Shown here one piece after another: positions 26,857-36,835 of a stretch of DNA of 64,000 nt; within the stretch, counting starts at the first letter, position 1, and each line of letters starts with the position of its first letter. The position numbers were made by a program, and so were the translations under genes. The notes under the pieces are model-generated. The model saw only the letters and a list, made by a program, of their open reading frames with translations. It made no database searches and was not told the DNA's origin. Origin of the DNA: Streptomyces sp. CG 926 (GTDB lineage: Bacteria; Actinomycetota; Actinomycetes; Streptomycetales; Streptomycetaceae); contig NZ_QGGZ01000004.1 in assembly GCF_003148825.1 (NCBI RefSeq), positions 434,001 to 498,000 of the forward strand, written 5' to 3'.

Positions 26857-27321
26857 TCAGGAGGCCGCGAAGTGGTCGCGTACGGAGCCGGTCTGGTTTT
26901 CCATCATGGCGATGACCGCCTGTACGACGTCGGGGTCGGCGTCGTCGGCGATCCCGAGCACCCGCGACCACTCGAAGTAGCTGCGGCTCGGGTCGTCGGT
27001 GATCGGCCGGACGCGGATCGTGGCGTCGTAGCTGGTGATGCCCATCGTCGGCGCGACGGCCCGGTAGGTGGAGGACCGGTCCACCTCGTTGCGGCCGGCG
27101 ATCTCCTGCTGGACGAGGCCGTCGTTGAAGACGAGGGTGAAGTCGTACCGCGACGGCACGATGTCGGGCGTGCCACCCTCGGCCCAGCCCACGTCCTTCA
27201 CCGCGGGACCGGACACGATCTTGACGACGTTCATGGGGTTCCGGACCTCGGCCCAGACGGTGTCCGGATCGGCGTCGAGGATCGTCGAGTGGTGCATGGT
27301 GTGCTTCCGCTGGATCGCCAC
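26857..27321 (-). CDS. SRPBCC (START-like) family protein
   Basis: 154 residues. The helix-grip fold pattern is visible: TMHHSTILDADPDTVWAEVRNP at the start, a central SRYDFTLVFNDG, and a long C-terminal helix (DPDVVQAVIAMMENQTGSVRDHF). Family members bind hydrophobic ligands or catalyse cyclisation/dehydration. I used the GTG at 27321, with AAGGAG upstream, over a longer frame. Downstream of the nucleoside deaminase on the same strand. Confidence 0.82.
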   Translation of the reverse strand: MAIQRKHTMHHSTILDADPDTVWAEVRNPMNVVKIVSGPAVKDVGWAEGGTPDIVPSRYDFTLVFNDGLVQQEIAGRNEVDRSSTYRAVAPTMGITSYDATIRVRPITDDPSRSYFEWSRVLGIADDADPDVVQAVIAMMENQTGSVRDHFAAS

Positions 27322-27543
27322 GAGAACTCCTTGCAAGAGCGGGAAAAGGTCCTTTTTGAGCCGTTTGCGCTGCACTTGAGGAAGGATGTGACCACCGGTG
27401 ACGACCGGGCGGCGGATGACGCTGTCGATCCGGCGCCCGGCTCCCGGGGTGTTCACTGCTGTTCGTGGACGTTCACCTGGCGTTGCGGTGCCGGAAAGGT
27501 CCGGCGTCCACAGTGATCCATGTCGGAGCGGTGGACCGCTGCC

Positions 27544-28047
27544 TCAGTAGTCGATGCGGTCGGTCTTGGCCACCCACGCGTCGAACGGAGCCGTACGGTT
27601 CGGCAGGTCCAGCTGCTCGATCGCCAGCGGCCACTTCGACGCGGGCTGCTTCTCGAACAGGTCGTAGAACTTGCGGTCGTCGAAACCGGCCACCGCGGCG
27701 TCGTCCCGGTCGGCGGCGAAGACGATCCGGTCGACGCGCGCCCACAGCGCCGAGGAGAGGCACATCGGACAGGGTTCGCACGAGGTCACCAGGACGCAGC
27801 CTTCGAGCGAGAAGGTGTCGAGCTCCTTGCAGGCGGCCCGCATCGCGCTCACCTCTGCGTGGGCGGTCGGATCCAGGGTGGAGGTGACCCGATTGTTCCC
27901 GAGCGCGACGATCTCGCCGTCTTTGGCGACCAGGGCGCCGAACGGCCCGCCGCCGTTGGCCACGCTGTTCGTGGCCAGTGCGATCGCCTCGTCCAGCCAG
28001 GTGCGCTTGAGGTCCTGGATGTTCACTTCTTGGGTGTGCGCAGTCAC
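27544..28047 (-). CDS. Nucleoside/guanine deaminase-like protein (CDA superfamily)
   Basis: 167 residues. Zinc-dependent deaminase motifs: HAEV (catalytic Glu) and PCPMC, with the DxKFY-type C-terminus (DDRKFYDLFEKQP) seen in guanine deaminase-like proteins. I used the second GTG (28047), since AAGGAG lies 5 nt upstream of it. In this context it may deaminate a pathway heterocycle instead of serving purine salvage (inference). The leader is homologous to that of the opine-synthase-like operon. Confidence 0.88.
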   Translation of the reverse strand: MTAHTQEVNIQDLKRTWLDEAIALATNSVANGGGPFGALVAKDGEIVALGNNRVTSTLDPTAHAEVSAMRAACKELDTFSLEGCVLVTSCEPCPMCLSSALWARVDRIVFAADRDDAAVAGFDDRKFYDLFEKQPASKWPLAIEQLDLPNRTAPFDAWVAKTDRIDY

Positions 28048-28192
28048 GGTCACTCCTTAGGAGACGGTGGGGGACATCCCTGGCGTTCTGCCCGTAACGG
28101 GACACCAGGGGCGGCAGGTGGGTCTCGCGGGTGCCGTTTCGAGGCCGGCGTCCGGGGATCGACGTGCGATCGGCGGTACCCGCGGGAGGTCG

Positions 28193-28345
28193 CTACGGCT
28201 GATCGCCGGCGATGTGCTCCGGTGCGGCCGGGGTGCGGGTCAGGTCCGCCCCCGGCGCATGGCGGACGGCGAGTTCCGCGGTGACGGTGGCGCCCGGATC
28301 GAGCCAGGCCATGGCGAGCAACCTGCCGGCTATCGTCTCGCTCAA
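28193..28345 (-). pseudogene. Truncated paralogue of the opine-synthase-like gene
   Basis: A 50-residue TTG-initiated frame (MSETIAGRLLAMAWLDPGAT...) similar to the first ~30 residues of the gene at 22115 (TETLSG...AGRLLDIAWPDLGITVTAELDG), after which similarity ends and a TAG follows. The shared upstream leader shows this is one half of an inverted duplication. Ribosome-binding site GGGGGAGAG precedes it. It may be a dead remnant or a short translated leader for the deaminase operon. Too short for catalysis. Confidence 0.72.
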
Positions 28346-28557
28346 GGCTCTCTCCCCCGCTTCATTGCATCGTGTGTGAGGAGTACACAGGCAACCGAGC
28401 GCAATCAGGCAGGGACGGAAGACATGAAATCGTCCGCCGGCTGAAACCTACTCTTCGTACAGATCTACAAAAACCCGTTTCGACGCGTGACATGACCTCT
28501 GGTCAATCGTCCGGCGGACCGTCCCGGAAGCGAACGTTCCTGGTGAACGGGGTAGTT
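28262..28557 (-). repeat. Right arm of the inverted duplicated leader
   Basis: Reverse complement matches 21859-22218, including AGATCT, the CATGTCTTCCGTCCCTGCC block (28399-28417) and the TGTGT-N7-ACACA dyad (28373-28389). It lies upstream of the truncated paralogue, deaminase and SRPBCC genes on the minus strand. It marks the outer edge of the locus. From 28558 to 28709 I see no gene. Confidence 0.82.
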
Positions 28558-28709
28558 GTCACAGCGTCCCCTACCGAATCACCTACGGGGACGAAACGGA
28601 TTTCACGGGCACCCCGTGTCGTGATCGCGCGTTTCTCGGCCACGAGGCACCGGGCGGTCCCGACCTGCTCCTCGCGGCACTTCCGGCGGGAAGCGGAAGG
28701 CGCCGACGC

Positions 28710-29039
28710 CTACTGCGAGGCCCGCAGGGCGGCCCCGGCGGAGGCGACGTCGAGGTCGAGGTCGACAACCACCTCCTCCCCCTCCCACCGGCCGTGGTTC
28801 GAGATCTCGAGACCGATGAAGGCCAACTCCGCGGCCCCGGCCCGCCGCGTGTACTCCTCGTGGGTCTCGGGATCGCGCCCGCTCAACTCCTCCCGCTCCC
28901 ACGCGGCCATCGCGGACTCGGCCAAGGCCTTCGGCAGCCGGACCGTGACCGGGCCGGCCTGCGCGGCGACCTGCTCACCGATCGCCGCGAGCACCTTCAC
29001 ATCGTTCCCATACCGGACGTACTGCTCCCGATCCGTCAT
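28710..29039 (-). CDS. Conserved hypothetical protein, unknown function
   Basis: 109 residues, predicted soluble and mixed alpha/beta. The C-terminal segment AELAFIGLEISNHGRWEGEEVVVDLD is acidic and beta-rich. ATG start at 29039. It sits 9 bp after the end of the FAD operon on the same strand and may be co-transcribed. No domain recognised. Confidence 0.6.
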   Translation of the reverse strand: MTDREQYVRYGNDVKVLAAIGEQVAAQAGPVTVRLPKALAESAMAAWEREELSGRDPETHEEYTRRAGAAELAFIGLEISNHGRWEGEEVVVDLDLDVASAGAALRASQ

Positions 29040-29048
29040 GGGTCGAGA

Positions 29049-30275
29049 CTACCGAGGACGATCGCTCCGTCCCGGTCGGTCCGATGCGCCCAGCACGACC
29101 GGACCGCCCGACCGGTCGACCCGGTCCGTCCACCCCGGCGCCAGCCGCAACGACCGCGACGGGTTCACCCGGACCGGGAACCTCCGTCGCCACAGCAGCC
29201 GGCCGTCCTGGGCGGCCGTCAGCACCGGTGCGGTCAGCAGCTCGCCCGACCGCAGCAGCAACGGCCGCCCCACGAGGTCCGTCAGCCGGTTCGGCGCCAC
29301 CCACAGCAGCGGGGCCCGGACGAGCAGCGGCGGGCCGACCTCCGGCCACGGCGCACCCGAAAGGCGGGTCAGGACCGGGACCGCGGCGGCGGCGCCCTCG
29401 GCGGCAGCCGTGGCGGCGCGCTCGACGCCGTGCAGGGCGTTGCCCACCGCGAAGACCCCGGGCACCGACGTGCGGAAGGAGGCGTCAACGGCGGGGCCCC
29501 GGGTTCCCGGGTCCATGGTGATGCCGGCGCGGCGCGCCAGCTCGTGGTCGGGGATCCAGTCGCCGGTGAAGACCACCGTGTCGCACGCGAGGACCCCGGT
29601 GCGGCCGTCCGCGTGGCGCACGGCCACGCCCGACAGGCGGCCCCGGCCGCGTAGTTCGACCACCGTCGTGGCCGTGAGCAGCGGGACTCCCGGTACGGCG
29701 GCGCCGCGCGGGTGCTCCGTGACCGTGGCCACCACCTCCGCTCCCGCCCGGCGCAACGTGCGTACCGCATGACGGGACACCGGCTCGGCGCCCACGACCA
29801 CGGCCCGCCGGCCGATGTCCTGGCCGTACAGGTGGACCGACTGCTGCAGTTCCCCGGTGGTCAGCACGCCGGCCGGGCGGGAGCCGGGCACCAGCCGGGC
29901 ACTGCGCGGGCGTTCGCGGGCGCCCGTGGCGAGGACGACGGCCCGGGCGGTGATGCGCTCCAGCCCCGCCGGGCTCGTGGTCTCCAGGGTCAGCGGCCCG
30001 GCCCAGCCGGTGGCGCTGACGCCGGTGCGGACCGTCGCCCCGGCGGCCGTCGCCGCCTGCGCGGCCCGCCGCGCGTACGCCGGTCCGGTGAGCCAGGGGC
30101 GTACCGGCCCACCGAACCCGCCGTGGTGGCAGTGGCGCGGCACTCCACCCGCGTCCTGCTCGCGCTCCAGGACCTCGACGTGTCCGGCGCCCGCGCTCGC
30201 GAGGCGGGTCGCCAGCGCCAGCCCGGCGGGGCCGGCGCCGATGACCAGGACGTCGACCACGCGGTCGTGGCTCAC
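29049..30275 (-). CDS. FAD/NAD(P)-dependent oxidoreductase
   Basis: 408 residues. The N-terminal FAD motif VIGAGPAGLALATRLASAG, an NAD(P) fold in the middle (VVVGAEPVSRHAVRTLRRAG) and GVFAVGNALHGVERAATAAAEG near the C-terminus fit the pyridine-nucleotide oxidoreductase fold of opine/sarcosine-oxidase alpha-type or GlpB-like proteins. Coupled by GTGA to the preceding FAD/BFD enzyme, so the two probably form one dehydrogenase complex passing electrons from the GlpA-like subunit. Confidence 0.85.
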   Translation of the reverse strand: MSHDRVVDVLVIGAGPAGLALATRLASAGAGHVEVLEREQDAGGVPRHCHHGGFGGPVRPWLTGPAYARRAAQAATAAGATVRTGVSATGWAGPLTLETTSPAGLERITARAVVLATGARERPRSARLVPGSRPAGVLTTGELQQSVHLYGQDIGRRAVVVGAEPVSRHAVRTLRRAGAEVVATVTEHPRGAAVPGVPLLTATTVVELRGRGRLSGVAVRHADGRTGVLACDTVVFTGDWIPDHELARRAGITMDPGTRGPAVDASFRTSVPGVFAVGNALHGVERAATAAAEGAAAAVPVLTRLSGAPWPEVGPPLLVRAPLLWVAPNRLTDLVGRPLLLRSGELLTAPVLTAAQDGRLLWRRRFPVRVNPSRSLRLAPGWTDRVDRSGGPVVLGASDRPGRSDRPR

Positions 30276-31692
30276 CGCCGGGCCTCCTCGAACAGCGCGC
30301 GGACGGCGGCCCCGCAGTGGAAGCCCTGGCAGCGGCCGCCCCGGGCCCGGGTGCGCCGCCGCAGGCCGTCCGGCGAGCCGGGCGGGACGGTCGAGGCCAG
30401 CGCGTCGCGGATCTCCCCGCGGGTGACGCGCTCGCAGTGGCAGACGATCCGGCCGTACTCCGGGTCCCGTGCGATCAACTCGGCGTCGCGGTACGGGCGA
30501 AGAAACGCCTCGCCCAGGTTCGGCATGCGCACGGGCGCCGGCTCCCGGGCTCCCGTCACCGGCAGGCCGCCGTCGGCGAGCAGTGCCACGACGTGCGCGG
30601 CGATCGCCATCGAGGCGCTCAGGCCCGTCGAGCGGATCCCGCCCACGGTGACGTACCGCTGGGTGGGGTGGGCCCGGATCGCGTAGTCGTCGTCGCCGGT
30701 GGCGGCCCGCAGACCGGCGTAGACGGCGGTGACCTCCTCCTCCAGGAGGGCCGGCAGGATCCGTCGGCCCTTCTCCCGCAGCAGTGCGAGCCCTTCGGCG
30801 GTCGATCCCGTGTCCGTCTTGTCGTCGAGGTCCTCGGCGGTCGGCCCGAGCATCACGTTCCCGTACACCGTCGGCGACACCAGGACCCCTTTGCCGAGGG
30901 CTCCCGGTACGGGCAGCAGGATGTGCCGGACGAGGCCTCGGGCGAGCTCGTCGAAGACGATCAGCTGGCCGCGCCGGGGCGTCACGGCGAAGTCCGCGTG
31001 GCCGAGGAGCCGGTCGATCTCGTCGGCGTGCAGCCCGGCCGCGTTGACGAGGTACCGGGTGCGCAGCGGTCCCCGGCTCGTGACCAGGGTGTGCGTCGCG
31101 TCGGAGGTGACCTGCAGTACCCGGCAGTTGAGGTGGAGTTCGACGCCCGCGCGGACGGCCTGCGTCGCGTAGGCGAGCGTGGTCGTCCAGGGACAGACGA
31201 GGGACTCCCCCGGCACGTCGAGCGCTCCCAGCGCCCCGGGTCCGAGCTCCGGCTCGCGGGCCCTTACCTCTGCGGCCGGGATGATCCGGGCCGAGCGGTA
31301 GCCGTTGCGTACGGCCTTGTCCGCGAGCCCCGGCAGCGCGGCCAGCTGCTCCGCGTCCCAGGCGACGAGGAGCGCGCCGAGCGGTTCGACCGGGATGCCG
31401 GTCTCGGCGGCGTAGGCGGAGAGCAGCCGGTGGCCCTCGCGGACGAGCCGGGACTCCAGGGAGCCCGGGACCGCGTCGAAACCGGTGTGGAGGATGGCGG
31501 TGTTGGCCTTGGAGGTGCCGTCGCCGACGTCGTCGGACGCGTCGACGAGGGCGATCCGTAGCGGGAGCCGGGCCAGTTCGCGGGCGATCGCCGTGCCCAC
31601 CACGCCGGCGCCGACGACCGTCACGTCGTAGTCCCCGCCGGGCAGGGAGCCGCCCGTGGTGACGGTGGTGGCGATCGCCTCGGTGGTGCCGG

Positions 31693-31696
<4 letters not shown>
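30272..31696 (-). CDS. GlpA-type FAD dehydrogenase with C-terminal BFD [2Fe-2S] domain
   Basis: 474 residues. DAO-fold FAD domain (VTVVGAGVVGTAIARELARLP) resembling glycerol-3-phosphate dehydrogenase/L-2-hydroxyglutarate oxidase, then a BFD-like domain with CHC and C-x4-C (GRCQGFHCG) for a [2Fe-2S] cluster. It oxidises a hydroxy substrate, probably a phosphorylated polyol given the adjacent kinase gene, with which it is ATGA-coupled. Glycerol 3-phosphate is the default guess. Confidence 0.87.
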
Positions 31697-33132
<1,436 letters not shown>

Positions 33133-33154
33133 CACCACTCCGTCCCTGGTGTCG

Positions 33155-33284
33155 CCTTGATCGAACGTCGGTCGGAAGCCTGCACCGGGCGATCTCGCCC
33201 GTCAAGATCCGCCCGAGGCCCACCGTGTGTGACTGACGCATCTTCATATGTCGATCCTGGCTTGATACTTACGTTCGAACAAGG
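33155..33284. promoter_or_regulatory. Inverted operator-like pair upstream of the kinase operon
   Basis: CCTTGATCGAACG (33155-33167) and CGTTCGAACAAGG (33272-33284) are inverted copies with 12 of 13 matches, about 117 bp apart, in a comparatively AT-rich promoter region. They could be two sites bound by one repressor with DNA looping. The whole 33133-33539 stretch between divergent genes holds no other recognisable gene, and the regulator is not adjacent. Confidence 0.55.
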
Positions 33285-33539
33285 ATCTGGATGCGTATGC
33301 TCCTGATCGCCATATAGTGATCGCCGATCAACGGGCAGCGACATCGACCGTGGGTCAACGGCGGGGGTTCGACGAACAGTTCTCGCATGGTTCACGCATC
33401 CCTGGCACCGGGCACGGCTGCGTCGCGGCAGCCGGCGGCCGGATGGACCCACCTTCCATGCGATCCGAGGACTGATGATCACGACCACCGCACGACGCGC
33501 CCACCCGGGCCGCCGCCGCCCGTCGACCGGGACGAGGTG

Positions 33540-34520
33540 ATGGCGGGCAGCGATTTCCGGCCCGTCTACCACCCGGCCGGCCACGACAAGGAACTGCGTT
33601 CCGCCGCCCAGGACCTGCGCACCGGGCGCTGGGTCTCCATGGCGCGCTTACTCGAACGCACCGACAACTGGGGCCTGTGGACCCAGCGCACCCAGGTGCT
33701 CGCCGCGGTCGCCGCCGGCTCCGACGTGGTCCAGGCCTGGCGGGCCGAAGAACCGCACAGCGTGGCCGCGCTCGTGATGCACATGCGTGTCAGCGTGGAA
33801 CGGGCCGTCCGCGCCCACCGCGCGGGACACCCCCGCACCGGCGAACTGTGGCAGGAGGCGTGGTCGACCTGCCGGGAGGCCGCCCGCATCAGCCCCGCCG
33901 ACCCCGTGCCCTGGGTCTGCCTGCTCGCCCTGGCCCTCCTCGACGAGCAGCGCCAGATGGCCGAACACCGCGTCGCGCCCCCCGGCCCGATGCTGCCCCC
34001 CGGCCCCTGGGGCATCCTCGCGGAGGTCGACAAGCGCGACCCGCACAATCGCGAGGCCTACCACCGCATGCTCCAGTTCGTGTACGCGGGCACCCCCGGA
34101 CCGCTCTCCGAGGCCGCCAACTTCGTCCACTGGGCCGCCGGTTCCGCACCCCCGGGATCCGCCGTGCACGTCCTGCCGCTCTACGTACGGGTCGAACGCT
34201 ACCGCCGCGAACGCGGCCAGGAACGGGCCCTGGACCTGCACTGGGTCGCCGAGGACGCCGTGCGCGACGCACTCCACGCCCTGGACACCTGGTTCGACCA
34301 CGCCGATCTCCCACGCGCCTCCCCGCTCGATCTGAACCAGCTCGCCCACGCCCTGTGGGGAGCCCTCCAGTTCGACGAGGCGGCCCGGGTCTTCGACACG
34401 ATCGGCCCCTACTGGACCACCCTGCCGTGGGCCCACCGGACCCGCGACCCCGCCGACCGCGCCTTGGCCGAGGAGGTGTTCCTGCAGGCCAGGTCCCGCA
34501 GCCTGGCCGGCCGGAACTGA
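33540..34520 (+). CDS. Hypothetical protein with a TTA codon
   Basis: 326 residues, predicted soluble and mainly helical with TPR-like spacing (WQEAWSTCREAARISPADPVPWVCLLALALL). No domain recognised. The start is uncertain: ATG at 33540 (GTG at 33537 also in frame) has only a weak GACGAGG nearby, and a longer in-frame ATG exists at 33387. Leu37 is TTA (33648-33650), so expression should require bldA tRNA. Upstream of, and perhaps co-transcribed with, an amino acid permease. Confidence 0.7.
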   Translation: MAGSDFRPVYHPAGHDKELRSAAQDLRTGRWVSMARLLERTDNWGLWTQRTQVLAAVAAGSDVVQAWRAEEPHSVAALVMHMRVSVERAVRAHRAGHPRTGELWQEAWSTCREAARISPADPVPWVCLLALALLDEQRQMAEHRVAPPGPMLPPGPWGILAEVDKRDPHNREAYHRMLQFVYAGTPGPLSEAANFVHWAAGSAPPGSAVHVLPLYVRVERYRRERGQERALDLHWVAEDAVRDALHALDTWFDHADLPRASPLDLNQLAHALWGALQFDEAARVFDTIGPYWTTLPWAHRTRDPADRALAEEVFLQARSRSLAGRN

Positions 34521-34636
34521 CCCCCGCCGCCCTCCCCCACGGCGCCGATCTCTCGCTCCACCCGCACCGCCCAGGCCTCACCCGCACCCCCAGGCTCCAC
34601 CGTCCCCGTGCTCCACAGACCCCCGGAGGTACCGCC

Positions 34637-36169
34637 GTGTCCAGAACCGATTGGGCAGCCCGCCAGGACCGCAAGGCCCCACCCCAGCAGGACGAGGAAC
34701 AGCGCCTCAGGGAGCTCGGCTACCAGCCCGTCCTCGCCCGCCGGATGGGCGGCTTCGGGAACTTCGCCATCAGCTTCTCCGTCATATCCGTCCTCTCCGG
34801 GTGCATGACGCTGTACGGCTTCGGCATGGGCTCCGGCGGCCCGGCCGTGATGCTGTGGGGCTGGATCGGCGTAGGCCTCTTCGTCCTCTGCGTGGGGCTC
34901 GCCCTGGCCGAGGTGACCAGCGCCTACCCCACCTCCGGCGCGCTCTACTACATGGCCGACCGACTCGGCGGCCGTCGCTGGGGCTGGTACACGGGCTGGC
35001 TGAACCTGCTCGGCCTGCTCGGCGCCATCGCCGGCATCGACTACGGCGCGGCCCTGTTCACCGGCGCGTTCCTGAACCTGCGCTTCGGGTTCGTGCCCAC
35101 CCCCGGCTCGACGTTCCTGATCTTCCTGTGCATCCTGCTGCTGCACGCCGCGCTCAACCTCTTCGGGGTCCGCCTCGTCAGCGTGCTCAACTCCATCAGC
35201 GTCTGGTGGCACCTGGGCGGTGTCGCCGTGATCGTCGGCGCCCTGGCCTTCATCCCGGACAACCACCAGTCCGCTTCGTTCGTCTTCACCGAGTTCGTCA
35301 ACGACACCGGCTGGGCCAACCCGTTCTACGTGGCGGCGGTCGGCCTGCTGCTCGCCCAGTACACCTTCTCCGGCTACGACGCCTCCGCGCACCTCTCGGA
35401 GGAGACCAGGGACGCCTCCGTCTCCGCCGCCAAGGGCATCGTGCGGGCCATCTGGGTCTCCTGGATCGCCGGTTTCGCCCTGCTCGCCGGCCTCACCTTC
35501 GCCATCCAGGACTACGCGGCGGTCCAGGGCAGCGCCACCGGCGTCCCGCCCGCCCAGATCTTCATCGACGCGCTGGGCTCCGGCGGCGCCACCGCCCTGC
35601 TCCTCGTCGTCATCGTGGCGCAGCTCTTCTGCGGCAACGCCGAGGTCGCCGCCGCGAGCCGGATGGTCTTCGCGTTCAGCCGTGACAACGCGCTGCCCGG
35701 CTCCGCGCTGTGGCGCAAGGTCAGCGGCCGGACCCAGACTCCGGTGCCGGCCGTCTGGCTCTCCGTCATCGTCGCGGGCGTACTGGCGCTCCCCTCGCTC
35801 TACTCGGCCACCGCCTACGGGGCCGTGACCGCCATCAACGTCATCGGGATCACCCCGGCCTACGCCATCCCGATCTACCTGCGCCTGCGCGCCGGCAACC
35901 GCTTCGAGCCCGGGCCCTGGAACCTGGGACGTTGGAGCAAGCCGATCGGTTGGATCGCCGTCGTCTGGGTGGCCCTCGTCACCGTCCTCTTCTGCCTGCC
36001 CCAGAAGTCCCCGGTCACCATCGACTCGATGAACTACGCCGTGATCGCCCTGGCGGTGGTGCTGATCCTGGCCAGTGTCTGGTGGTACGTCGCGCGCCGC
36101 TCGTACGGCACCCCCTCCGCCTACGGCAACGCCCGCGAGCAGGCGGAGATCGCCGAGGACATCGTCTGA
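34637..36169 (+). CDS. APC superfamily amino acid permease
   Basis: 510 residues with 12 membrane helices. The amino acid/polyamine/organocation pattern is clear: GNFAISFSVISVLSG at helix 1, YPTSGALYYMADRLGG, and YTFSGYDASAHLSEET at helix 6, a GABA/choline-type permease hallmark. GTG start with GGAGG (34625-34629). Substrate not assignable; amines or GABA are plausible. Confidence 0.9.
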   Translation: MSRTDWAARQDRKAPPQQDEEQRLRELGYQPVLARRMGGFGNFAISFSVISVLSGCMTLYGFGMGSGGPAVMLWGWIGVGLFVLCVGLALAEVTSAYPTSGALYYMADRLGGRRWGWYTGWLNLLGLLGAIAGIDYGAALFTGAFLNLRFGFVPTPGSTFLIFLCILLLHAALNLFGVRLVSVLNSISVWWHLGGVAVIVGALAFIPDNHQSASFVFTEFVNDTGWANPFYVAAVGLLLAQYTFSGYDASAHLSEETRDASVSAAKGIVRAIWVSWIAGFALLAGLTFAIQDYAAVQGSATGVPPAQIFIDALGSGGATALLLVVIVAQLFCGNAEVAAASRMVFAFSRDNALPGSALWRKVSGRTQTPVPAVWLSVIVAGVLALPSLYSATAYGAVTAINVIGITPAYAIPIYLRLRAGNRFEPGPWNLGRWSKPIGWIAVVWVALVTVLFCLPQKSPVTIDSMNYAVIALAVVLILASVWWYVARRSYGTPSAYGNAREQAEIAEDIV

Positions 36170-36194
36170 CCCGGCGGGGCCCCTCCTTTACTTC

Positions 36195-36229
36195 CCTAGA
36201 GGTCCTAGGATAAAACTAGGACCTCTAGG
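36195..36229. promoter_or_regulatory. Perfect palindromic operator before the TetR gene
   Basis: CCTAGAGGTCCTAG - 7 nt (GATAAAA) - CTAGGACCTCTAGG: a perfect 14-bp inverted repeat ending 12 bp before the TetR start codon. The AT-rich spacer could hold the -10 element. Almost certainly the autoregulatory site of the TetR protein, which would also control the coupled hydrolase. Confidence 0.85.
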
Positions 36230-36241
36230 AATGGAGGTCGC

Positions 36242-36835
36242 ATGGCACGCGCGGGACTGACGGCGCAGCGGGTGACGGTCGCGGGCGCCGAGTTGGCGGA
36301 CGAGGTCGGGCTCGACCGGGTGACCATGTCGCAGGTGGCACGGCGGCTCGGGGTGAAGGACGCGAGCCTCTACGCCCATGTGCGCAACCTGGAGGATCTG
36401 CGCGGGCGGATCGCCCTGCTGGCGGCGGACGAGAAGACCCTCCTCATCGCGGAGGCGACGGCCGGCCGGTCGGGCAAGGACGCGCTGGTCGCGTTCGCCG
36501 ACGCCTGGCGGGCGTACGCCCACGCCCATCCGGGCCGCTACACGGCGACCCAGACCCCGATCCGGATCGACCCCGAACTGGCGGCACAGGCAGCCGGACC
36601 GCGCCGCGCGGTCGAGCTGACCTACGGCATGCTGCGTGGCTACGCGCTGGCGGAACCCGATCTGACGGATGCGGTCCGGCTGTTGCGCAGCACGTTCCAC
36701 GGGTTCGTCGCCCTGGAGGCGGCCGGCGGGTTCGCGCACGAGCGTTCGCCGCAGCGCTCCTGGGTCCGCGCCCTCGACGCCCTGCACTCCCTCCTGGAGC
36801 ACTGGCCCGCGCCTCGAGAAGGAGACCCCTCATGA
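36242..36835 (+). CDS. TetR/AcrR family regulator with WHG-type C-terminal domain
   Basis: 197 residues. N-terminal helix-turn-helix (about 10-55, TMSQVARRLGVKDASLYAHVRNLEDL). The C-terminal WHG-type ligand domain includes STFHGFVALEAAGGF. Start ATG lies 12 bp after a perfect palindrome, so autoregulation is likely. Overlaps the downstream hydrolase by ATGA, suggesting that it controls the hydrolase and responds to its substrate or a related compound. Confidence 0.92.
   Translation: MARAGLTAQRVTVAGAELADEVGLDRVTMSQVARRLGVKDASLYAHVRNLEDLRGRIALLAADEKTLLIAEATAGRSGKDALVAFADAWRAYAHAHPGRYTATQTPIRIDPELAAQAAGPRRAVELTYGMLRGYALAEPDLTDAVRLLRSTFHGFVALEAAGGFAHERSPQRSWVRALDALHSLLEHWPAPREGDPS

Noticed and set aside
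28372..29772. 466-residue frame on the plus strand across the right leader arm
   Set aside because: Overlaps the inverted leader and two minus-strand genes, with Ser/Arg/Thr-rich shadow composition.
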